Below, in pieces: positions 1 to 9,999 of a stretch of DNA of 64,000 bases (positions are counted from its first letter, which is position 1; each line of letters starts with the position of its first letter). The DNA lies in the NCBI RefSeq assembly GCF_030253575.1, contig NC_080559.1:3990501-4054500 (forward strand), read 5' to 3'. The notes beneath the pieces are model-generated. The model had not been told where the DNA came from. It saw nothing but the letters and a program-made list of their open reading frames with translations, and ran no database searches. The position numbers were made by a program, and so were the translations under genes. Source of the DNA: Rhododendron vialii. Its lineage: Eukaryota > Streptophyta > Magnoliopsida > Ericales > Ericaceae.

Positions 1-71
1 CCTATTCCTCCTTAAATCCATCCAAAAATCCTTGACGCAAACACGTACAGCTGTGATTTAAAATTGGTTTG

Positions 72-160
72 GATGGGGTGCACCAAGCCAAGGCGACACT
101 CAAAAGACCCCAAGAGCAAGGTGGGTCTTCCCCCTCAAAAAATTAATTTAGTAATAGGGA
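72..160 (-). pseudogene. U2 snRNA 3'-half fragment
   Basis: Read on the minus strand this matches the 3' half of plant U2: the TTGAGGGGGAAG stretch, the GGGTCT stem and the terminal GCACCCCA-type segment. It has an internal deletion and lacks the 5' half with the branch-point recognition sequence. It is a dead fragment at the start of the first array unit. Confidence 0.7.
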
Positions 161-224
161 AATAAACCTTAGCCAACTAATTTGGTTCTTCACACAAAGT
201 AGCAAAAACCTTTGAATTGGTTTG

Positions 225-275
225 GGTAGGGTGAGGCCAAGACAGTAGTGCAACACCAAGGCGACGCATGAGATT
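225..275 (-). pseudogene. U2 snRNA 3'-terminal fragment
   Basis: This is a second, shorter U2 3' piece directly behind the one at 72-160. On the minus strand it reads CTCATGCGTCGCCTTGG, then GTTGCACTACTG and the U2 terminal stem. Its pairing with the upstream fragment recurs near 26.6-26.85 kb and 31.54-31.93 kb, so the tandem partial duplication predates array expansion. Confidence 0.65.
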
Positions 276-472
276 TTTGGGCCAACTGAAACATTCTTAA
301 AAGTTTTTTTTTTTTTTTAGATTTTTTCAATGGGTTTTGGCTTAAAATGAGGTGGGCCAGTTGGTAAGCTCAATTCAGTCCACTAAGTCCTAGAGGCCCA
401 CTTCAAAACCCAAATTCCTCATTAGAAGACTCACGCTCTGGCCACAATGACGGGTATACTAGTCCCGCTTTC

Positions 473-735
473 AAAAAATTGCGGCCAAGTGTCAAAACAA
501 GCAACCAATAGTAATAAGAAGCGGCCAAGTGTAATAAGACGCGGCCAAGAGTAATAACAAGCGGCCGAGTGTCAAAACAAGCGGCTAGGAGTAATAAGAA
601 GCGGCCAAGAGTAATAAAAAGTGGCCAAGTGTCAAAAAAAGCGGCCAAGAGTAATAAAAAGTGGCCAAGTGTCAAAAAAAGCGGCCAAGAGTAATACGAT
701 GCGGCCAAGTGTAATAAGACATGGCCAAGATATCC
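473..735. repeat. 20-bp minisatellite, array 1
   Basis: About 13 tandem copies of a roughly 20-bp unit such as GCGGCCAAGAGTAATAAAAA, alternating with GCGGCCAAGTGTCAAAACAA. Read on the minus strand the unit contains no stop codon in any frame, so it produces long hydrophobic open frames (periodic WPL, ITLGR and FLLLLAA) that are artefacts. The same array recurs at 10,873-11,312 and 27,049-27,315. Confidence 0.9.
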
Positions 736-904
736 GAAAATACCCTAAAACGCATGTTCCGTAACCACTTTAAAAAATAGTGGCCAGATGTCGAAACATG
801 CTGCCAGGAGTAATAAGATGCGGCCAAGATATCCGAAAACATATCATACGTACACTAATCACGCTTTTACCAGTAGTAAGCAAGAAAAAAACGCATAAAC
901 GACA

Positions 905-1115
905 ACGATTTGAGCTTCATTACTTTGTACTGTTCAAGCTGTTGTTGAGAGGTGTGATGGATTTGAAGAACTATAGAGATGTATGAACGACAATGATTTA
1001 CTGAAGAAGCCAAGAAGGAGCTGCATTGAAGCCGACGGTTTGATCCTTGGTTTTGCTTCTGGAAATCGTCACACCATCAAATGCCAAAAATCTATGAGCC
1101 CGGCCGTGGATGTCA
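905..1115 (+). pseudogene. PPR pseudogene fragment, C-terminal E region
   Basis: This matches the intact PPR gene near 34,845-35,040. It encodes a recognisable NDNDLLKKP...SC.EA.GLI.GF.SG segment equivalent to the functional NDNDLMKKP-type E motif. The frame is broken (a stop follows the RDV codons near 983) and no repeats precede it. It lies upstream of the fragment at 1,603-2,335, which corresponds to an earlier part of the gene, so the order is permuted. Confidence 0.8.
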
Positions 1116-1246
1116 TATGTAGGAATGAAATTGTTCTGTTTCCTTTTGAAAGTGCTTCGAGGCCCAAATTTTTTGTTCAAGATTTTTATCATATACAAAT
1201 AAATATGGGCTAACACAAGAACCAATGAACAATGGAGTTTTTTTTT

Positions 1247-1606
1247 GTTGATCCAAAATTATGTAGTTCACAGTTAGATTTTGAACTTTTGAGCATGTTG
1301 GCATGGAATTCAGCGGTTCATTACATCAAAAGAGATAAAAGTGAATGCTCCCGAGTAGCAATTCAAATTGCGCCTGAGGCACTTTACAAGAAGAGAGAAA
1401 ATGTGGATGCGCCCCACCACAACTTAAATACGCTTGGGGCACACTCGAATTGCGCCTGAGGCACATGTGATGCAGCAAATATTTTTAATTTTTTTTTTAC
1501 CTCACTTTTTCTAGTCCGAATTGGCAAGAGACTGAAAAAAGACAATCCTTTAAATATTATAAGTATACTAAAAGCATAAGAGAGGCACAAGAAGCCCGTA
1601 CGAAGT
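1247..1606 (+). repeat. GC-motif interspersed repeat, copy 1
   Basis: Begins near ATTATGTAGTTCACAG, carries several short GCGCC/GGCGC palindromic motifs (for example ATTGCGCCTGAGGCACAT), and ends at ACAAGAAGCCCGTACGAAG. PPR-derived sequence resumes immediately afterwards. About a dozen relatives occur in the array, one of them inverted. I see no terminal inverted repeats, poly-A tail or coding capacity, so its class is unknown. Confidence 0.7.
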
Positions 1607-2335
1607 ATTTTCAGCTTCTGGGGAGAATGGTAATCGTTTTCAAGGCAAAAATTGCATGGTTTTGCTATTGAAAATGGACTTTATCACTGTGTTCTCCAAA
1701 CTTCATTCCTTGGATTCTTATGCAAAGTGCGGGTACATGGATAGAACAGCTCAAATTGTTTAGACAAATTCTCTTTAAGAATAGCACCACTAGTTTCAGA
1801 ATCATACTCAAAATGCCCTCCATTTTGAGAATGCCATAGAACTATTCCGGCAAATGGGCAATGGAAGTTTAGAACTAGTGGCTGATATCTTTTTTCTTTT
1901 CCTTCTTTTCACGAATTCTGTGGCTGATATCTCATCTTTGAATGCCTCATCGTTGTGTATAGTGTATACTAATATTGGCGGCTTGAAACTCTGGTTGATA
2001 GGATGATAAATAGTGCACTCGTTACATGGACATCGGTTATTGACGGTTGTGGAACCCGTGGGCTAGGTTTTGAAGCCCTGCAAATTGTTCGTCAAATGGT
2101 GGAAAAAGGCCTGGAGCAAAAAAGTATTGACCTTCATGAGCTTATTATCTACTTGTAGCCACTCTTGGCCTTCCTTCTAAGTGAAGGCTGTAGAGTCTTT
2201 TATGCCATGAAATGGAGATTTGGAATGGAACTTGATCTAAATCATTACACTTGTATTGTAGATTTGTTGAGTCGGTCTGGGAAGCTCAACGAGGCTTTCG
2301 GTATGGTTATGAAACTAGTGGCTTTTCTATGAGGT
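1603..2335 (+). pseudogene. PPR pseudogene fragment, central repeats
   Basis: Matches the functional gene from about 33,937 to 34,730. Recognisable are the TTTCAGCTTCTGGGGA start, the GGTTTTGAAGCCCTGCAA segment and the CATTACACTTGTATTGTAGA segment. A stretch of about 150 bp (gene 34,265-34,395) is missing and a T-rich insert lies near 1,890-1,960. Several frameshifts and stops make it non-functional. Confidence 0.85.
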
Positions 2336-2477
2336 AGTATTTGAAGGATTCATTTACAAATGCCGCTGTGTTAAAACTTATTGTCATGCTTTTAGATATC
2401 TTTTTCTTCAACAAAATCAGTTGATTAATGATCAACTTACGACTTTCCCCAGTGACACAAAGTGAATTTGTATTTGG

Positions 2478-2876
2478 AACCAGAATTATGGAGTTCACAG
2501 TTAAAACATTTTGCCAATTTCGAGCATGTTGGCTTGTTATTCAATGGTTCATTACATCGAAAGAGAAAAAAGTAAATGCTCTCAAGAAGCAATTCAAATG
2601 CGCCTGCGGTGCATTATGAAATGAGAGAAAATAGGACGCACCCGAGGCACATTACAAAAAGAGAAAAAATTTGGATGCGCCCAGGCGCAACTTAAATGCG
2701 CCGGGGGCACATTGTGCCTGGGGCGCATGTGATGCAACAAATGTTTCTAATTTGTTTCTTACTGAGTTTTTCTAGTCTGAATTGGCAGGCGAAAAAAAAA
2801 GAGAGGCAATCCTTTTAACATTATAAGGATTGTGAAAGCATAAGAAGGGGACAAGAAGCCCTTACGAAGTGATTCC
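2478..2876 (+). repeat. GC-motif interspersed repeat, copy 2
   Basis: Starts at CCAGAATTATGGAGTTCACA and ends at GACAAGAAGCCCTTACGAAG. Internal motifs include GCGCCTGCGGTGCA, GCGCCCAGGCGCAA and GGGGCGCATGTGATGCA. It belongs to the same family as 1,247-1,606 but carries a fuller 5' end. Confidence 0.7.
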
Positions 2877-3064
2877 ATGAGTTCCATCCATGAAGATTTC
2901 ATTGACATACTTTTTGATTCTCAAGTATACATGATTCATAATTTGTTCTTCAATGCTTTGCAAGTTGTGTAGGAGATCATGGACCCCATAGTTTCTGAAC
3001 CTTATAAGGATTGTTAAATCAGTTTCAGTTTTACTGATAATCCCAAATCATCCCAGTTTATCCA

Positions 3065-3345
3065 TGCTTATCCTAAACATGTACGCATGATCGATCTAGA
3101 AGCATTTCTTATGCTAGACTATGGTGTGATAGGGTGATAAATAGAGAACTCGTGACACGGAAATCGATAATCGAGGGCAGTGGAGCACATGGGCTAGGTT
3201 TCGAAGCCCTACAAATTTTTTGTCAAATGGTGGAAGAAGGTATGGAGCCGAATAGTATGACCTTCGATCTTGAGCTTATTATTTGCTTGTAGCAACACTG
3301 GCCTTCTAATTGAAGGTTGTAGAGTCTTTTATGCCATGAGGATTG
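3065..3345 (+). pseudogene. PPR pseudogene fragment
   Basis: Matches functional gene positions of about 34,350 to 34,610 (CTTAAACATGTACGC-like start, then AGCATTTCTTATGCTAG and GAAGGTTGTAGAGTCTTTTATGCC). It contains several stops and frame changes. It partly duplicates gene sequence already present in the fragment at 1,603-2,335, so at least two PPR copies contributed to this unit. Confidence 0.8.
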
Positions 3346-3650
3346 GAGGTTGAGATTTTGGGCATGGCCTATTAAATGACTCGAACCCCATATAAAGTTA
3401 GAGGGGCCAGGTTGACAACTTTTTAACTCCAACACGAATATGGTGCACTCTGACGAATATGGTATAGTTTTTGGGTAAGTTAAATTCATGTAAACCAAAC
3501 CCAAGTTACAAAAACTACAGAGTACACAACTTGAAAGAGACCGTAGCCCCGCAATCAAACGGTTGATTCACAATTACACACATTTGCATATGTCAAGTCA
3601 ACTAATTTGGTTCTAGACACGAAGTGGCAAAAGCTTTTGAACTTGGTTTG

Positions 3651-3806
3651 GGTGGGATGCGCCAGGTCAAGGCAATAGTGCAACACCAAGGCAACGCATG
3701 AGAGACCCCAGTGCTTGCTAATGTAGTGGGTCCTCCCCCTCAAAAAATTAATTTAATAATGAGTGAGCCGATAGCCCACATATAACATATCAGTATATGG
3801 TCATGT
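3651..3806 (-). pseudogene. U2 snRNA pseudogene, 5' domain deleted
   Basis: On the minus strand the 3' two thirds of plant U2 are clear: the GCCCACTAC-type and GGGGTCTCTCATGCGT segments, GTTGCACTATTGCC and the CACCC end, together with an AATTTTTTGAGGGGG Sm region. The 5' end with GTGTAGTA is deleted. An upstream-element-like CAATGTGGGA remains at 3,833-3,842, so this was once a promoter-bearing gene. Confidence 0.85.
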
Positions 3807-4480
3807 TTTCTCTTCTCGTTTTTCTGCTTAGTCAATGTGGGAAACAAACCCCAAAGTAATACACTGTTTTTATGCTTTTTCACATATTTTGTTTGGTTTG
3901 TGCCGGCAGCTCAACTCGATAGTTTGAAGCCTCTGAGCACCTTGTGAATCCGTGTGTCTAACTGCTGAATTTATTGAGTATCAAATTGCTTAATATAAAA
4001 TTAAAAAAAAAAACCCTCTAAATTAGCCGTGTAGATAGCTGGTTTCCCATCCTTTATTAGGGTTCAAGGTTGAACGTCTTGCTACTCTCTTTTTCTCCCT
4101 TCCCCTAAAACATGGTGATCAAGATATTTCGATAATGAGTGCTATGGTTTGCCCAGATTGTTTTAATCCAAATGTTTTTTAGACTACATATTTGTGGAGG
4201 AATTTATCAACGGAGAGAGAAAAGAGCAAGAAAATTTGATTTATTTAAAGTGTGAGCAGTGATCGCGGATTTGAATTAGGTAGGTGAGCCACACTTCAAC
4301 TATTCACAATTCTACAATTTGTTATCCAAAGGTACGTACGCATTATTAATAATTACAGTAAATTTTATTTTTCATATCTCATCTTCTTCGTTGGAAGAAT
4401 TGGATTCTCTGAATTACAGAAAACCGAGTGACACTCTCTGCATTGGGAATGATTCTCTATAAATTACATATGGGTATTCG
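3807..4480. other. Ancestral spacer between U2 and PPR, no gene
   Basis: No coding or RNA gene is visible. The stretch aligns by eye with 14,950-15,520 and with 31,940-32,560 upstream of the intact PPR gene. Shared landmarks are AACGTCTTGCTACTCTC, GATCAAGATATTTCGATAA and ATTTGTGGAGGAATTTAT. It therefore represents the former intergenic or promoter region of a lost PPR copy. Confidence 0.6.
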
Positions 4481-4490
4481 GTAAAGAATT

Positions 4491-4690
4491 GGGTTGGTAT
4501 TGTGCAATACCGTGCTGCGCATTTTCGAGCCATTGGATCGCTAGCTCATCTGACGGCTCAGATGCAATCAACAATCGAGAGCCATTTATTGCCGAGATGA
4601 GATTTGAGCCATTGAATGTACGATCCAATGACTTAGTCACTCAGAGGTGCACAGCATAGTGCTGCGCATACCACTGCCAACACCATCCCC
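4491..4690. mobile_element. MITE-like element with loose inverted ends
   Basis: The left end GGTTGGTATTGTGCAATACC and the right end, reading TGGTATGCGCAGCACTATGC on the other strand, are related inverted sequences around a core with GAGCCATTGGATCG and its inverted counterpart. A second family member lies at 42,600-42,770. It lies in a block (about 4,381-5,635) absent from the paralogous unit near 15,530. The exact ends are uncertain. Confidence 0.5.
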
Positions 4691-4884
4691 TCCATTATCT
4701 ACGGGGTATGCAAATAGCTGGGGAATATGGGAGGGAGAAAAAGGAACAGAAAAACGACTTTGTGATTAAATAGCTCCTTCATCTCCTTTTGAGAACAAAA
4801 CAAAAAACTTACTCGAAACTTCTTCAAGGTTGGGTTCTGTAAGTACTGGCTTCTTGTGCCTCTCTTTATGCTTGAACAACCCTT

Positions 4885-5206
4885 GGAGTTGTTGGCATTA
4901 TTCCCCTAATTCAATCCCACGCGCAAACAGAAGCGTAATCGAAAAAATTAAACACGCAATAAACAAGGAAACAACAGACAATAAATTACGTGGTTCCCCA
5001 AACTAGGCTGTACGTCCACGGAAGAGAGAGATAATCCACTATATGAAAAATAAGAGGTTACAATGTGAGATGAAAAACTCTCCTCGAGCTCCTAACACTT
5101 GGCTCACCATGTTTTTCACTCACCCCCAACATCTCTATTTTTCCTCACATTACTCTTCTATATCTCACCTCACGGCCAGCTTACTCAGCAACTCCCGAAG
5201 GAGTTG
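4885..5206. mobile_element. Unclassified insertion with plant-repeat core
   Basis: The stretch carries TTACGTGGTTCCCCAAACTA and GTACGTCCACGG, a sequence type common in plant transposon-derived repeats. GGAGTTG occurs on both sides (4,885-4,891 and 5,200-5,206) and may be a target duplication. The open frame inside has no recognisable domain. It interrupts a partly duplicated, inverted copy of the GC-motif repeat. Class not determined. Confidence 0.4.
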
Positions 5207-5216
5207 CCCATTAATA

Positions 5217-5575
5217 GGAATCACTTCGTACGGGCTTCTTGTGCCTCTGTTATGCTTTAACAATTCTTATTATGTTTAAAGGATTGCCTTTTTAGTCTGC
5301 TGCCAATTCGGAAAAGAAAAACTCAATCAAAAATAAATCAAAAAAATTTGCTGCATCACATGCACCTCAGGCACAATTCGAGTGCGGCCCAGATGCATTT
5401 AAGTTGCATCTGGGTGCATCCATACTTTCTCTGATTTTGCAATGCGCCTTAGGCGCATTTGAATTGCACATCGGAGCATTTAGTTTTTTCTATTTTGATG
5501 TAATGAACCACTGGATTCCATGCCAACATGCTCAAAAGTGCAAAATGTTTTCACTGTGAACTCCGTAATTCTGGA
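5217..5575 (-). repeat. GC-motif interspersed repeat, inverted copy
   Basis: The same repeat as 2,478-2,876 but inverted: it begins CTTCGTACGGGCTTCTTGTG and ends with CTGTGAACTCCGTAATTCTG. This inverted copy suggests the family may move rather than merely duplicate with the array, but no target duplication could be fixed. A truncated second end lies at about 4,848-4,880. Confidence 0.65.
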
Positions 5576-5766
5576 TCAAACAAAAAACAAAAACTAACAA
5601 AAACTCCAGAGGTCATTGGTTCTTCTGTTAGCCGATATATTATTTGGCTAACCGACAAATCATTGTACTCAACGAAATATATATTAGAAAAGCTTTGGGG
5701 TCGTTTAGGCAAGCGGAACCGCGCTCCTCTTATGAACGATACATCTCCTTTTGAACCGATGAGTTG

Positions 5767-6123
5767 TGTTAAGAAATTGAATCCCACATTGCTTGGGAGT
5801 GGAATGGGTGATCACTTAATAACATCTGAGGACCTCTCCACTCATTGCCAATTGGTCTTGAGTTGGATATAAAGTTTCTACATGGTATCAAAGCGGGGCC
5901 CCTTCCACCCCACATTTTATAAAATTCACAATCCACACCCCACGATGATAGGACCCAAAAGTGGCAACACGTGACAGACCTCAAACGCGGCTGCACGTGA
6001 GGGGGCATGTTAAGAAATTGAATCCCACATTGCTTGGGAGTGGAATGGGTGATCACTTAATAACATCTGGGGACCTCTCCACTCATTGCCAATTGGTCTT
6101 GAGTTGGATATAAAGTTTCTACA
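5767..6123 (+). mobile_element. TRIM (miniature LTR retrotransposon), intact
   Basis: Two direct repeats of 116 bp (5,767-5,882 and 6,008-6,123) begin TGTTAAGAAATTG and end TTTCTACA, differing visibly only at GAGGACC versus GGGGACC. Directly after the left repeat is TGGTATCAAAGC, a primer-binding site complementary to initiator-methionine tRNA. Directly before the right repeat is a purine tract, TGAGGGGGCA. The 5-bp duplication AGTTG flanks the element (5,762-5,766 and 6,124-6,128). The paralogous position near 15,653 is an empty site reading CCGAGTTGGATG. The element has no coding capacity and needs proteins from another element. The specific TRIM family was not identified. Confidence 0.93.
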
Positions 6124-6749
6124 AGTTGGATGACGTTATTTCCTCAAAAAACAATGATCGATCTTTAAGTCCACTTTTTTACTGTGAAACAAAACCACCG
6201 AACCGATTATTGCCCAACACTCAATTACTCTGAGAAATATATGATCACGATGTGTAGATAATTACCAGAACGGAAAAAACTACAATACACACCATCATAT
6301 ACGAATTTTGTGGCTGATGTTTACGACTTTTTGTCGCTCACTTCATTAGTTTTTGTGGTTCATCTTACGAAAGTGTGTACGGTACACCTTTATGAACTTT
6401 GTGGCTTACTTTTATGAATTTTAGTGGCCCAATATATGAGATTTTATGGTTTATATATGAATTTTTGTGGTGTTGTATATGAAAAACTCTATTGAGGAGC
6501 ACCCCTCTGAGCTCAACTCTCTCAGGTTATCTCTCACCCTCACCACAAGTCTTGCCTTGGGTGAATCCTGATGATGAAACGGTTTTTGAGTATTTAATGA
6601 AGTGTCGTGAGCCCAATGAATCTTGTGGCCGGGCACTCTTAAAAATTGAACGAATACCCTAGAACTGGGGAAGTGGGCATCAAATGGAACTAAGAATGTG
6701 TAAATGAGAGTGAAAACGTACTTTAGCCTTTGCCACTCTGATGATCTTT

Positions 6750-7510
6750 GAATCACTCTCCCTTTGACAACCTTTACATAAATAAAACTTCATTATTTTA
6801 ATTGTTTGTTTTCATCATGTTTTAAAACAGTGAAAGCCATATTTATTATTATATAAATGGTCTTAATCCGATTCAAAATGAAAACAATACGATCGTTTTA
6901 TTGAAATAATTTTTTCCCCGACCAATAGAAGGTAAAATAGTCATGTATTTTGAAGTACCAATTAATTTTCATCGAAAGAAATTTGGTAGAAAAGTAGATT
7001 GGACAAGCTTTCTAACGGTTCAAACTACGAGCGAATTGGAGTTCGGGAGTGTCAGGGGAAAATCCACAAAGTTGGGACTTGTTGTGGCATCTCAAGATGC
7101 GCCCGGGGCGCATTTAAATGAGCTTGGGCGTGAAGGATTGCGCCTGAGACGCATTAATACTGCTCAAATTTTGCAGACTTGCCCCGGACAGACCCGAACT
7201 CCAATTTGCGCATGGTTTGAACCGTTAGAAAGCTTGTCCAATTTACTTTCTATCCAAAGTAGTTTGGATAAAAAATCATTTGTACATCAAAAGAAGTGAC
7301 CATTTTACCCTCGATGGATCAAAATATGATTCATTCTGGTAAAACGCGTATATGTTTTTCATTTTAAGTTGGATCAAGACCCATTGTATATAAAAAAATA
7401 GAGATTTTAAAGTACTAAAAGATGGCAGAATCAAGCAATAAAAAAAATTTGTGTTTCATTCATGAAAACTAGATAGAAACAAGAAAACTACAAAAATTGC
7501 GAAAGCCTAT
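6750..7510. mobile_element. Foldback element with ~300-bp inverted arms, copy 1
   Basis: The left arm (GAGGGTAAAATGGTCA..., then TTGGACAAGCTTTCTAACGG) is matched in reverse complement by the right arm (CCGTTAGAAAGCTTGTCCAA..., then TGACCATTTTACCCTC). Similarity continues outward past CCATATTTATTATTATATAA and its inverted counterpart. A roughly 110-bp centre holds GATGCGCCCGGGGCGCATTT. Long arms and little else suggest a Mutator-like or foldback MITE. No target duplication was fixed. Confidence 0.75.
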
Positions 7511-8249
7511 GAGCACCACATGAATCCGTGTATCCCAATTACATTGTAGTAACTGCTGAATTTATTGAGTATCAGATTGCTTAGGATAAAAACCCCCTCT
7601 AAATTAGCCCTGTAGATATTTCTCATCCTTTAATAGGGGTCAAGGTTAAATGTCTTTCTTCCTACACTTAAAACATGATGATCAAGATATTTCGATAATA
7701 TCATTCCTCGGATGAGAAGCCTGGCTAAGTGTTCGACCATGGCTAAATACTTTCTCAAGTTCTCTCTTTCAATAACCGTCTACCACATGGGGAGTGAGAC
7801 GATCAAAATAATTTTCTAGAGAAAGTCTCTAGACATAGAGAGCCTAACCTGCAGAAACCATTTTGACATCAAATCCTCTATGTCTCATGGTTGTGTAGTG
7901 TGTCGAGGATCAAAACTAAACACTCACACACAAATTGAGAGAAACTTAACTATTATTTGATCATACGCAATAACATTACGAAAAACTCTCTTGAGGAGCA
8001 CCCCTCTGAGCTCGACTCCCTCAGGTTATCTCTCACCCTCACCACAAGTCTTGCCCGGGTGAATCCTGATGATGAAACGGTTTTTGATTATTTGGGGAAG
8101 TGTGGTGAGCCCAATGAATCTTGTGGCCAGGCAATGTTACAGAATGAACGAATACCCTAAAACAGGGGATGTGGGCATCAAATGGAACTTCGAATGTGCA
8201 AATGAGCGCGAAAACGTAATTTAGCCTTTGTCGCTCTGATGATCTTTGA

Positions 8250-9000
8250 ATCACTCTCCCTTCGACCAACTTTACATAATTAAAAGTTCATAATTTAAAT
8301 TGTTTGTTTCCATCTTGTTTTAATGCAGCGAAAGCCATATTTATTATTATATAATTGGTCTCAATCCGATTAAAAGTGAAAATAATACGAGCGTTTTATT
8401 GAAATAGTTTTTTTCCCGACCAATTGAGGGTAAAATGGTCATGTATTTTGATGTACAAATTAATTTTCATTGAAACCAAATCGGTAGGAAAGTAGATTAG
8501 ACAAGCTTTCTAACTGTTCAAATCACGAGCGAATTGGAGTTTGGGAGTGTCTGGGGCAAGTCCACAAAGTTGGGACTTGTTGTGCCAATTCAAGATGCGC
8601 CCGGGGCGCATTTAAATGCGCGTGGGCTCGAAGGATTGCGCCTGAGACGTATTAATGCTGCTCAAACTTTGCGGACTTGCTCCGGACACCCCGAACTCCA
8701 ATTTGCGCGTGGTTTGAACCGTTGGAAAGCTTGTCCAATTTACTTTCTATCCAAAGTAGTGTGGATAAAAAATAATTTGTACATCAAAGGAAGTGACCAT
8801 GTTACCCTCGATGGATCAAAATATGATTCATTCCTGTAAAATGTGTGTATGTTTCTCATTTTAAGTTGGATCAAGGCCCATTGTTTATGAATAAATAGTG
8901 ATTTTAAAGTACTAAAAGTTGGCAGAATCCAGCCATAAAAAAATTTGCGTTTTGTTCCTGAAAACTGGATAGCAACTGGACAACTACAAAAATCGCCAAA
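8250..9000. mobile_element. Foldback element, copy 2
   Basis: Same architecture as the copy at 6,750: left arm to about 8,575, a GC-rich centre with GGGGCGCATTTAAATGCGCG, right arm from about 8,665. The inner arms around TTGGAGTTTGGGAGTGTC and its complement are nearly identical, so a transcript would fold into a long hairpin. Confidence 0.75.
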
Positions 9001-9402
9001 GCCACTAAGGCTAAAACATGTTCTACGTTCGATTTGGTAATCAAGTTACTATTCAAAGTAATTTCTTATTTGCTTAAGTGTTTCACAGTGTTCATAGAGT
9101 ATCCAAACTTCATCAAAGCGTAGGAAAAACCGTTTCATCGTTGACATTCTCTCAAAGCGGGGCTTAAATATTTTCAAATTCATATTTTGTTGCCTTGCTA
9201 TAACTTCCAACACAACAAAAATTGAAAATATTTCCAAACGAGAACACCGAAAAGGATTAATAGTATTTTACCCTCAATGGGTCAAAATATGATTCATTCC
9301 GGTAAAACATGTGCATGTTTCTCAATTTAAATTGGATAAAGACCCATTATTCATCAATAATTAGTGTTTTACAATACTAAAAGATGGCGGAATCCAACCA
9401 TA

Positions 9403-9622
9403 AATGGGAGTTGAATGTACAGTTTCTCTTTCCCCACATTAAACAAAGCGATATTCTTGCTTCTGATTGGTATTTTTTGTGGAAGAATGAATTAATCTGA
9501 ATGATACATTGTTTGGCAACAACTATAACTGTGTTTTGAATCAGAATGATTGATGTCTATGTGAAATGTTAGTGCATTAGTTATGCCTCTTGGCTGTTTT
9601 ATGAAAAATTAAATGTCTGTTT
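9403..9622 (+). pseudogene. PPR pseudogene fragment, 5' region
   Basis: Matches functional gene positions from about 33,290 to 33,505: TTCTCTTTCCCCACATTAAA, then CATTGTTTGGCAAC, GATTGATGTCTATGTGAAAT and TATGCCTCTTGGCTGTTTTATGAA. Frameshifts and stops are present. It is cut at its 3' end by a GC-motif repeat that starts near TTCATTACATCAAAAAAG. Confidence 0.8.
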
Positions 9623-9624
9623 CA

Positions 9625-9980
9625 GTAGTTCATTACATCAAAAAAGAAAAACTGAATGCTCCCAAGGCGCATTACAAAAAGAGGGAAAATAGAATGTGCC
9701 CAGGGAGCAATTCAATTGCGCCTGAGAAACATTAACTTGAACCTATGGAACAACAGTTGTAAAGCCGGCTGGCCGAAAAGAAATTCTGGGTGTGCCCGGC
9801 CGGTGCGCAACTTAAATGTGCCCTACAAAAGGAGCTCAAAGCAGGATGCACGCTTGAGGGGCATGTGATGCATCTTTTTGCAGTGGTTTTTTTTAGTCCT
9901 AGTTACCTAGAGACTATAAAAGGCCAACCTTTAATAAGGATTTTTCAAGCGTAAGAGACACACATGAAGCCAGTACGAAG
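9625..9980 (+). repeat. GC-motif repeat, divergent copy
   Basis: A relative of the GC-motif repeat family with CCAAGGCGCATTAC, CGGCCGGTGCGCAAC and GAGGGGCATGTGATGCA, ending ACATGAAGCCAGTACGAAGG. The same variant occurs directly behind the PPR 5' fragments at 25,575 and 29,428, so it was fixed at this PPR position before the array expanded. Confidence 0.6.
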
Positions 9981-9999
9981 GGCTTCCAAGATTTCCATC

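Larger units (their letters stand above)
6480..9005. repeat. Two tandem ~1.5-kb units carrying foldback elements
   Basis: The segment starting GAAAAACTCTATTGAGGAGC (6,480) recurs at 7,979. Each unit has a 270-bp leader with conserved CTGATGATGAAACGG, then a foldback element, then a spacer with GATCAAGATATTTCGATAA. The second array unit has three such copies (about 16,010-20,050). Short open frames in the leader are poorly conserved and probably meaningless. Confidence 0.75.

Noticed and set aside
403..708. Long minus-strand open frame of repeated hydrophobic residues
   Set aside because: It is generated by the 20-bp minisatellite, which is stop-free in all minus-strand phases. The same happens at 10,820-11,372 and 26,971-27,424.
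473..735. CRISPR-like regular repeats
   Set aside because: Units are contiguous 20-bp tandem repeats without unique spacers, in a plant genome.
5767..6123. Cassandra-type TRIM with 5S-like LTR
   Set aside because: I saw no 5S rRNA-like A box / C box in the 116-bp LTRs, so the element was left unassigned to a family.
7957..8160. Recurring short frames with VNPDDETV...CGEPNESCG in the foldback leaders
   Set aside because: The peptide recurs because the DNA recurs. Copies differ by frameshifts and stops, and no start, splice or domain evidence supports coding.
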